Below, one piece after another: positions 51,901 through 63,900 of a DNA stretch of 64,000 nucleotides. The stretch comes from Pomphorhynchus laevis (Eukaryota > Acanthocephala > Palaeacanthocephala > Echinorhynchida > Pomphorhynchidae), in the NCBI GenBank assembly GCA_012934845.2, contig WNNJ02000095.1:1-64000 (forward strand). Direction: 5' to 3'. Every line of letters starts with the position of its first letter. Position 1 is the stretch's first letter. The notes under the pieces were generated by a model. It was not told the origin of the DNA. It saw only the letters and a program-made list of their open reading frames with translations, and ran no database searches. Both the position numbers and the translations under genes were made by a program.

Positions 51901-54900
51901 ATTGTTTTATAAAATGAGCCTTTATTTGATTTGTGGTTTGATTTAAATAAAAATTCGCTTGAAATTTTTTGATTTAATATTTTTATTAATTTCAATTTTT
52001 TTAACTCGGCCATGGCCAGTCCCAAGCCCGTGCTGACAAAGGAGGAGGGTTGTCAATAGACTTCGTGACAAGCCAGCTTTAAAATACCATCGCATCAACA
52101 TTATGAGATGCTGTCTCAATGAACTCCGCGAAAAGCAACTACAATGGTACGGCCACGTTCGAGGCGAACTTCGTAAAGAAGCGGAACAAACGCTGAAGAA
52201 AAGGAAGAATAATTTTAATTTTTGATTTAGTTTCCTTATAAAGAATTTTTAATTCACTGACAACGGTATATTATTTCTTGCTAAAGTATTAGTAAGATTA
52301 ATATTAGTTGATTAGTAAATCTTCTTCTTTTACTTTAGCGTCTTTCCCATGTAAAGATGAGATCCGCTGCTTTTGAGAGTTGTATCCACTTGGCTCTATC
52401 GAGGGCGTCTTTGGTTTTCAGTCCAACACTTATCAAATCATGACGTATGACGTCCATCCATTGCAGTTTCGGCCTTCCTATCGGACGCTTTCCATCCACT
52501 GTCATGACGATGGACTTATTTGATGGTTGGTGTTCGCTTGCACGGATAGCGTGGCCGTACCATTGTAGGCGACTACAATGGACCGACCACGTTATCCGCA
52601 CAAGCGAACACCAACCATCAAATAATTCCATCGCTGTGACAATGGATGGAACGCGTTCGATAGGAAGGCCGAAACTACGGCCTTCCTATCGATGGACGTC
52701 ATAAAAGTTGATTAGCAAATATTAGCATAATTAGTAAACGAATTCGAAATAAAACAATATTGAAGTGAAATATTTAACAGGCAAGGCTCAACTGCAATAA
52801 AATAAATACGTGTAACGGAGAATACTAGTGTAATCGATATTGTCTTTTAATAAATTTACCTATGTGCGAACAAGAGGTCTCCGCCGTCAACTTGTAACTT
52901 TAAATACCGGTAGAAGTCTGGCACTAGTAAATGTAACAACTCTTGTAGGCATAGCTAAAGATTTTCAAGATATTTAGAGAGAATAAAAATAGGGGAAATA
53001 CTGTTTTGTTTTTAAATTGCAATTTTATTTTGCTTAATCATAATGATAATTTGTATAAAAAAGTTAATTACATGTTATTCTCAATTATATTATTTTGCAT
53101 CAAAATCTTCTGAATTATATTAATTGACATAATAACAATTTTGATAAGTTAAGCTGGTAACGCACGTGACAATAGAATTAAAAAAGTTAAATTTGCTATG
53201 AAATCAGTCAGTAATCGACACAAATGTTAGCACGAGGGGCTAAGTTTAATAACGATTATTTGTCAATATCCAAGTTAGATGCTTAAATTGTTTCTGTGCG
53301 GATATCAATTCAATTAAGTGCATATTAATTATTTTAAATATGCTACGTATTTTTAAAACAATACGTAAACTATAACTAATTAACATTAACAAGCACAGTG
53401 GTTGCTATAATTTTAATTCGATGCGTTAAGCATTTGCTTTTAATATGCATCTATCAAATGTATATAATAGTTTTGATGCTAACAAAACATTCAATGAGCC
53501 ATTTCTAAGTTGTGAAACGGCTCATTTCCCACTTTTTACAACGACAAATTCAAACTTTATTGCATGTGAACTTGCTGAGTTAATATGCATCATAATATGC
53601 ATCGATAATAATGAAATTATTTTAATAAAAACTAATAACATAGTACAATGTACTATGCATAGTACAATGTACAGTTTACTGATCAATCCTAGGAATATAC
53701 GATACGTCTTCTATATTGAAGAGCCGGGATCAGCCCCACCTGTAAACACCAACGCGATTCTTTCCGAATGAGTAATTCAGAGTCTGCCACACACCTGAGA
53801 TCACAAACGAAACGCACGATGAACGGAAGTCTCGACATGATGAGCTTAAGAAATCTTGTTATTTGCTCTGAAGGAGTCCTCTTGAAAAGAAAACTAATCC
53901 CGAAATTGTACATGTGCACCAAAGGCCCAGCTGAGCGCTCCCACTTAATGAGAGATGCTGGGCCCGTTTCATGGCCCATCTAGCTCTCCTCAGGACATTC
54001 TTTAATCTATTCAAATCGAATCCGGCAGTCCAGTTTACTGTAACGGTAAGCCCATATGAATTGATGTATAATCGACATATAATATACATCATGTGTCGAT
54101 GCCTTGCATATCTGTAAACACCATGGATCCATAAGCGTTTAAATTTGTTGACTTTATTGAATTTTCCGTAGGTAGAATGCAATTTTGTACTCTTTGATCT
54201 CTTTAGAGATTTTGGGAATCACCTGCGACCGAGGAAAATATACTATTTGAAACATACTAGTTTATATTCAAATATCTACAAATTACGGTTTATATAAAAT
54301 TTTAACTAAATACAAATTCTTGAATTGATGTTATCATGTTATCATGATAAAAATCGAATCAAAACACTGAAAAAATGAAACGTTATTTGATTTAGAAAAC
54401 TTAAATTTATTTGGTTAGTTAAATATTTATGACCTTTTATCAACACATCTTAATAAAATATGCCAGCAAAGAAAAACGTCATAATTTCTGGATTTTCAGA
54501 GTCACTTTGCTATACAAGTTAATAATTTTGAATTTTTAATAAAATATAAACTTTTTATTCTATTTTGAGCTGTTTTTTATTTAAATTTACAAATTTTTAG
54601 AAAACAAAACCTTGAAGAATAATAAAGACACTTTATTCTACTACTCGATATTATGGATTTTAAACTTGAAAGAAATCGTACATACTTGAATGTTTTCGCA
54701 CAAATCATATTTAATTATTGATTTGTAAATCATTTATAAAATTTGCACGTGTAAAAATCATTTTACGGTCGTTAAGGTGATTATAAAAAATTATACGCTA
54801 TCCAAAAAATATATTATAAAGTAATGTCATATTTTTGAATATAGAGCAATATTGTAAGGTAATTGGAAAATTCTTGTATGATGATATTATATTTTCAATA

Positions 54901-57900
54901 TCAAAATTATTGTAAGATTAAATCAGCTAACTGAGTCTACGTATTTAATATAATTATAAAATAAACAAAACATATTAATGCTAAATCAAAATTTAATAAT
55001 TAAATAATAAAATTAATAATTGCTTTTAGATTTTCTATAATTTAAATTTTCTATAATTTAAATCAAGTTAAAAAAATGAAATTTAAAATAAACGTCATTT
55101 TTATGAATTGAACGTCATTTTTATGAAATTTAAAATAAACACATTTATGAAATTTTTTATGAACATTTATGAAATTTAAAATAAACGTCATTTTTATGAA
55201 TTGAACGTCATTTTTAGGACTGAACCCACAAGGTTCAGTCCTAGGACCTCTGCTTTTCTCTCTTCTACTCGGCGATCCCTCTCCGTTTATCAAACCTTAC
55301 TTTTTTAACGTCATTCAATACGCCGATGACATCCTCATATATGATCATGCACCGCCCATCGCATACACGATATCATCATTTCTGCCTGCAACTGTCTTTC
55401 TTCTATCTACAAACGTCTCATGAATCTTCGTCTCGTTCTGAACCCAGACAAGTCTAAAAATAATGTGGATCCTCCCCCGTCAACCTAAGATATCTCCTCC
55501 GCTGTATCTTTTGCATCATCAATCATCCCCGTAGTCCACAATCTCACTTTCTTATGATCCCATTTCGATGATCACATTTCCCTTAAACCCTTCGTCCGTG
55601 ACAAGGCCGCTCGTTTAACTTAATTTTCCTTGACATCCACCGTATCCGCCCCCTTATCGACTTCAATTCTTATATGTCTCTTCTTTCATCGCTTCTTTTC
55701 CATAAAATCGATTACTGCCTTAGCCTTTTCACCAATTCTCCAAAATACATCATCCTATCCCTACAACGGATCATCAACTCCGCCGTTCGAGTGCTCATAT
55801 GTCTTCGTCGCTTTAACCACACATCTACATATCTTGATCAACTCTCCTGACCTACCATCCACATACAACTCCGTCTTCTCGTAACTTTTCGTCTCATCGC
55901 TGTCGGCTCCCATCGTTCATAAACTTCCCTTTCTTAGACGACACTTGTCCGACCTCTCTATCACTGCGTTCCCGTAATTCCCTCTTACTATACATTCCCA
56001 ACTACTTTAACAACTATTGTCTCCGATCCTTCCTCTTCGCCGCCCCACTTGCCAGAAATGAGCTCCCACTTGAAGTCTACCGCACTCCCTCCTTTATTGC
56101 ATTCAAATGCCACCTCCATACCCACCTCAAAAAATTTCGATACCTTAAAGTATCGAAATTTTAATACTGGTATAAAACGCTATGTTAGTATTAGTCCGAC
56201 AAAATAAATTCGAGAACAACCAAAGGGAAACATTATTAAAATATAAATACGTCGATTTTAGTACACTTTATACAGATTTAGATTTAGCAGATATTAATAA
56301 AGCGTTAGAAAAATTAATTAACCTTATAATCGGAAATAGATATACATATGTTATAATAATTAAAACGCCTATCTAACAAAAATTAAACCCTCAAGCAAAT
56401 ATAAATATATGGATGAACTTGAATTAATAGAAGCCTTAAATATTTTGATAAATTAAACATTTTTAAAAGTAGGAATATCTCTATATAGGCAAAAATAAAG
56501 TGATCATTTGGGTAACCTATAGCAGACTTATTTTTAAGCTTCATAGAATATTAATTTGTTCAGAAATATATGTTATGATATATTGATGATATATGTAAAT
56601 TAGCTCTAATAATTTTTCTCAGTAAGCGAACAAATTAATCCAGATAGTTTAATTCTTAATAGGACAAATGTTAACAAAAAAGGTGTATATTTTGATATGA
56701 GCATTAAATTAACATCAATAAAAACTACTTTTAATTTATATCGTGAAGATGACATATTTAAATTTAGAAGAAACATATTTTTGCATGAGCATTCATGCAT
56801 ACCATATAATATAAAATATAATACATTAAATAATGAAATTTTAAGAATTGCAACAATATGTAATGATATTGGCTTTCTTCAAAATCATTTAAATAATTTA
56901 ATAGGTACATATTTTAAACTCGGTTACTATAAAAATACCATCAAACATAAAATAATAAAATATATAAATCAACACAATAATATTAAAAATTAATTTAAAA
57001 TCATTAGCGGAAATTTTTTATCGATGGATAATAAATAATATACTTTGTATTAGAATATAATACTATATAATCAAATTTAATCAGATTAAATACGTCATTA
57101 AAACGTGTTTGGCTCCGTTGCTATGTTGGGTCGAGGAATAGGGGCCGAAACCTGATAGCATAGGAGTTCATCCTGATGACCTCTAATCCTAATTCTGATA
57201 CAACGCCTGTTATTTATTAGTCAATTTATAAAAATGGAATTTTATTTGAAATTTCAATTTTTTATTTTAACTTGATATAAATTATAAAAAATCTTATAAC
57301 AATTATTTATAATTATTTATTATCTAATTATTAAATGTTGATTTATTGATTCAGCATTATTATTTTATTTGTTTTTTTTGACAAATTTCCCTTCTCCGCT
57401 TGGAAATCATCTAACAGTTAAAAAACTGTTGAGAAATGTATCCGCTTGAATGTATTAAAACTACTTTATGTTTATATGAATAAAATACTTAAAGTAATTA
57501 AAGCACACTTCAAGAAATATTGTAGGTTAATCGAAATTGATACTGGTATAAAACGCTATTTCAGTATTAATTCTACAAAAGAATTTTTAGAGCACGCAAA
57601 AGGAATAAATTTTCAGAATATTAATACATACGATTTTAGTACGCTTTATACAAATCTAGATTTAGTAAATATTAAAGAAGCGTTAGTAAATTCGGAATTA
57701 TAATATTATAATTATAATTATTTAATTATTGAATTATAATTATTCCGAATTATCTAATTCGGAATTAGATATACATATGTTATAATAACTATAATGTCTA
57801 TCTAACAAAAATTAAACCCTCAAGCAAATATGAATATATGGATAAACTTGAATTTATAGAAGCCTTAAATATTTTGATAAATTAAAAATTTTAAAAAGTA

Positions 57901-60900
57901 GGAATATCCCTATATGGTCAAAAATAAAGTGATCATTTGGGTAACCTATAGCAGAATTATTTTTAAGGTTCATAGAATATTAATTTGTTCAGAAATATAT
58001 GTTTTGATATATTGATGATATATGCAAATTAGCTCTAATATTTTTTTCAGTAAAAAAATTAATCCAGATAGTCAAATTCTTAATAGGACTGATGTTAACA
58101 AAAAAAGGTGTATATTTTGATATGAGCATTAAATTAACATCAATAAAAACTACTTTTAATTTATATCGTGAAGAAGATATATTTAAATTTACAAGAAACA
58201 TATTTTTGCATGAGCATTCATGCATACCATATTATATAAAATATAATATATAAAATAATAAAATTTTAAGAATTTCCAAATTATTAAAATATAAAATTAA
58301 ATCGAAATATTATTACAAAATATCAATTTATATCATTATAGTATCACTTAATCAAAGTATTATAATATAAATCAGCAAAATATTAAAAATAAATTTAAAT
58401 TCTTTAGCACAAATATTTATTCATAGAAATAACATACTTTGTGCTAGAATAGGTAATTACGCTAGATAATCACTTTACATAAGAGGAACTTCATCACAAG
58501 CATGTATCCGCTTCTATGTTGGGTCGAGTAATAGAGACAGAAATCTGTATGAGATTAAATACAGTCAGACTGAATGAGATTAAATAGTTATATTTAGAAA
58601 AACAATGTACAATCAGGCTTCGGTTTTAATTGCTTTTTGTAAATGATAGCATTGCAGTTGTTATAACAACCTAAAATCTTAATTATACTACATACTATAT
58701 TCTTCTGGTTGTGACATAATATTATCCTCACAGGTGTTGTTCCTATTTTTGATACAGCAGGACGCTACTACTCAGCCTGGATGGGTCTCATTAGCTGCTG
58801 ATCCAGACCTACATTTTACGTTTCGACTCTTATTATCTGCTTACTCCGTAAACTGATGCTGATGTGATTTGAACTCAGAACGTTTATCTCAATTCAATGC
58901 TACATATACTTGTAGGGTTGAAACTGGATACAGACGACCTGAGTTCAAATCCGTTCAGCACCAGTGTACGGAATAAGCAGATAATAGGGGCCGAAACGTG
59001 AAATGTAGGTCTGGGTCAGTAGCTGATGAGACTACTTGTGAGGATAATATTGTGCCACAACCAGAAGAATTTCAGCTCACAGATGCAATCAAATTAAACT
59101 AAAATTATTCATTGTAAGTGGCTACATGAAAAACAGGAATCCGCCTAGCGAATCACACACCAATGTAGGTTCCTTATAGATCGTTATAATACGATTCCTT
59201 GCCAAAAGTAATTTACCTAAATGTATATCTACACCACCGGGGCATCCAGCCTTGTGGATGTAGCGTTGAATCGAAATACATACGTCCTAAGTTCAAATCC
59301 GATCAGTACCAGTGTACGAAGTAAGCAGATAATAAAGGTCGAAATGTGAAATGTAAGTCTTGATCAGCAGCTAATGAGGCATCCCCATGATGATTAGTAG
59401 CGTCCTGCTGTGTCAATAATAGGAACAATCCCTGTGAGGGTGATATTGTGCAACAACCAGAAGAATTTCAGCTCACAGATGCATTCAAGTTAAAATACAT
59501 AGTATATTAATATTAATAGATCAATTAATCAATTTATAAAAATCGAGCTATAAACAATTCTTTATTTATAAAAATTAGAATTATAGAAAACCTTAAGATT
59601 AAAATATTTATTTCAAATTTATATATCAAACAAAATATGTAGACTCAATTAACTGATTTAATTTGTAAATAAGTGTATATTGGTATATTTAGATACTTGT
59701 TAAATACTTACAATATTAAAATTAACTGGCAACCTAAAATATTAAACGTATTGATACAACTGGTTTTGTCACATCAATTACAAGAGACCGTGTTACTATT
59801 TTTTGCTTTTTTAAAAATATCATTGAACAAAGAATCCCTTTATAGATAACAGCAATAATTCAACGTTGACTGCAACGTTTAATATATTACTGTGTTGACA
59901 TTTTTTATATTTTTCTAATACGAGATAGAAATTGCATACCAACTGGTATTTGAAGAAATCTTCATTCGGAACTCTGACAAATATCGTGCGCAGAATAAGA
60001 CCATAGAAGCACCAATATGCGATAACCTCAGATCGAAGCGTCTTCAATAGCGGTGCTAGCAAATCAGACATACCTTGAAAATAACCAACAACCAAATGCG
60101 CAGATACATAATTGGCAAGAATCTTGCTAAAAGGATACATAGTCGACAAACAACACATTGGTAAAATTAATGAATAAAGATAGATGAAAGCATCAATTTT
60201 GTCAAGCTACAGTCCAGTAGAATTGTAAAGTTAATAAGTTAATAAGTTAATTGTAAAGTTAATAAGTTAATAAGTTAATTGTAAAGTTAATAAGTTAATA
60301 AGTTAATAAACATAAGTTAAAAATAAGTTAAAATAAGTTAATGTAGACCCGGATTGGGGAAAAGGTTCTTGCTGATGTGGAGGACTTCAAATATTTTGGG
60401 TATTGTTCTCGAGGGACGGCAGGAACATCATGGAGATTGAGAAGCGGATATGTTTAGCTACCGCGGAAATGCATTTTCATACAGTTATTTTGTGGTTAAG
60501 CGGAAGTTTAAATTTCAGGAGAAGCTTTCATTCCTATCTTAACCTATGGTCATAAGCTTTGGGTTATAATCGAAAGGACAAGATCCCGGATACAGGCGAC
60601 ATATATGAGGTTCCTTCTCGGTGTGGCCGGTCTTAGACTTAGAGATATGATTAGGAATTATGTCTACCAGAATGGACTCAAAGTAAAGTCGCTGCTTCTC
60701 CATATTGAATAAAGTCAGTTGAGGTGGTAGGGCACTTTCTGCGGATGCCTAGGGATCGTTTTCCACAGAGGATTTTCCAGGCCGGACTTACTTGAAAGAG
60801 AACTCGAGGTGGCAAATCTCAAAGCTGGCAAAACACGCCTTGGGCTATCTAAAAGAGAACTCTGGTCTGTCACCTAGGATCGAGATGTCTGGAGTAGTTT

Positions 60901-63900
60901 GGTTCGTACACTGCTTCTAAGATCCGACACCCGGATCAGTGGTTGACAAGACAAATCTTGTGTACTTTTATTTTTTCTTGTCAAGAAATTGATTTTGTTA
61001 ATTAAAACTATGTTATATTATTAACAAAAATGTATATGGTAATATTGTGATCTGTAATTAGATATCTATTATGAATAGTAGATTTAATTAACAATAATAT
61101 GTATGAGATAAGATAGATATATTGAAAAAGAAACAATGTAAAATTGGACGTTCCGCTTCCTTTGCTTTTTGTAGATAAAGTACGCTATTTTTAATATTTA
61201 TTTTTCATCTATTAATACTTGCAGCATTGTAGCAATTTGGATATTTTTAAATAATTTAAGTTAAAATGTGTGAGAAAAACAAGCATCTAGCATCATTATT
61301 GTGTCATCATTATTGCTGTCATTTTCAATAAATACTGATCTGATATATAATTACCGTATTTAAAAAAACTAAGTACATAAGCAGTCAAGTAATGCATTAA
61401 ACGAATATTTTAAATTTCCGAACTTGAAATTACTGCGACATTTATGTAAAACTCACTTAAAATAATATTTAAAGTCGGGTAAAATCAACTAATATACATT
61501 ATAATGAATTGATAAAATTGTTTAACTAGTCTGTAGGAGATAAATGGAATTGAACAAAGGTTTACTTACTGCAATGTTGATATATTTGCATTATTTGCGC
61601 CTCTATAGTAGGGATGACAACGGTCAGTACGAACAACGTCCTTTAGAATCAAAGCATTGATCTCTTGCATTTGTTTATCGTCAGTCAATAAAAGCCTTCG
61701 TTTAAAATCGTAATTATTAAGTGTTAGAAACTTTTAACAATGTATCATCATTCAATTAATATATATAATACAAACAAGTATCGAATATATGAGGCGTATA
61801 TACATGAAGATACTAACTAATTCTTTATTTCTAAAGCATATTTGCTGAATACATTATATTCTTCTTTCAGTTAAATAAATTAAATCAGATAACTGATATT
61901 AAATTATTTATAAATTAAAAATTTTAATAAATAAAATAATAAAATAATTAATAATTAAATAATTATAAATTATGATAAATAATTTAATAATTTTATATTA
62001 TTGCAACAAGTTAAAATTTAAAATTGAAATTGAAGTAAAAGACCATTTTTATGAATTGACTAATAAATAACAGACGTTGTATCAGAATAAGAATTAGAGG
62101 TCATCAGGAGGAACTGCTATGCTATCAGGTTTCGGCCCCTAACTCCTCTACCCAACATAGCAGCGGGGCCAAATACATGCTAATGATGTATTTCCTCTGA
62201 AATAACTATCTAGTATCTTATTCTAATACAAAGTATATTATTTATTATCCATCCATAAAAATTTGCCACTTAAGAGTTTAAATTTATTCTTTATATTATT
62301 GTGTTGATTTATATATTTTACTATTTTCCGCTTGATGTTATTTTTATAGTAACCTAGTTTAAAATATGTATCTATTAAATTATTTAAATGATTTTGAAGA
62401 AAGCCAATATCATTACATATTGTTGCAATTCTTAAAATTTCATTATTTAATGTATTATATTTTATATTATATGGTATGCATGAATGCTCATGCAAAAATA
62501 TGTTTCTTGTAAATTTAAATATGCCATCTTTACGATATAAATTAATAGTAGTTTTAGTTCATGTTAATTTAATGTTCATATCTAGATATATACACCTTCT
62601 TTATTATTAATATTGGTTTTGTTAAGAATGAGGCTTTCTGGATAAATGTGCTTACTAATTGAATAAAAATTATTAGAATTAAATACACATATATCATCAA
62701 TGTATCGAAACATATATTTCATATATTTATATTATTTAGATTTAGTTTTTACACAGTTATGAACAAATTCATATTCTATAAAGCTTAAAAACAAGTCAGC
62801 TATAATTGGGCTACTATTACCACCCATTGGAACACATTTTACTTGTCTAAATATAGATGTCTCTACTTTAAATAATTTTGATTTATTAAAATATTTAAGG
62901 ATTCTATTAATATAGAATCCTTATAGTTTAAAATATGTATCTATTAATTATTTAAATGATTTTAAATAAAGCTAATATCGTTACAAATTGTTGCCATTCG
63001 TAAAATTTCATTATTTAATGTATTATATTTTATATTATATGGTATGCATAAATGCCCATGCAAAAATATGTATCATAGTTACAATCCTCAGGAATGTTTT
63101 GATTTTGGAATTATATTTAACATTAATATTAATTTAATCATTTGAAAATATGTTTAGTAATGCACTATTATAGCAAACTTAGAAAATAAAATCAGATGTA
63201 TTATTCCTTACTAATTTTAGATATGTAACAACTAGCATTGCCTAGAATGAAAATTACATACGAATGTTGAAGGGATATGCTATTATAAGATTACGTTATA
63301 TTAGAGGCAATTTATTAAAAAATTATATGGGCAAAGCAATAACATATGTTAATATTAGTGTAAATCATTATATTCTGTTAGCGCCCTCTTAGTAAATCAT
63401 AACAGTAGGCATAAAATCAATCAGATAAGAACGATCATAGCAACGGCCTCGTGGTTGTATTAGCGACGAGCCATTATCATGATATACGTACTACTGTGGC
63501 ATCCGACTAAACTAAATATTTATTTTTAAAGCAATTTAATTCTCAACATTATTTAAATATTCTTAATTTTGATAAAGTTGTGATGAAATTACAATGTTTC
63601 GCGACTTAGCTCAAAATTTTAATTTGAAACTAATTTGAATTTTTTGATTAAAAAGATAAAAAAAATTTTTATTCAAAAATTTTTTTGAATAAAAACGAAC
63701 CTGATAAATCAATGATTTTGAAATACATTAAGTTTAGGCGTTTTGCAAACAATAGCGGTCAAAAAGCTATGTGACCTTTGCAATCACAGCCTTCTTTTGT
63801 TCTAATATTACCTGGCTTTGTTGATATTCATGTAAACTGTAATTCGATCTTGAAGTATACGCTTTCGTTCCTGATAAGACGAACCAAACGGGAATATGTT

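Noticed and set aside
53445-54182. Protein-coding gene in the GC-richer island
   Set aside because: Overlapping frames on both strands, no family recognised, inside a TBC1D16 intron; more likely a transposon remnant.
58960-59040. Type II hammerhead reading (GAAAC...CTGATGAG) in the SINE
   Set aside because: No stem I hairpin between the cleavage site and CTGATGA, and stem II strands do not pair.
59820-59939. Coding extension of the TBC1D16 exon beyond the donor
   Set aside because: Residues after YQL do not match the family; the GTATGC donor joins in phase to the exon at 52954.
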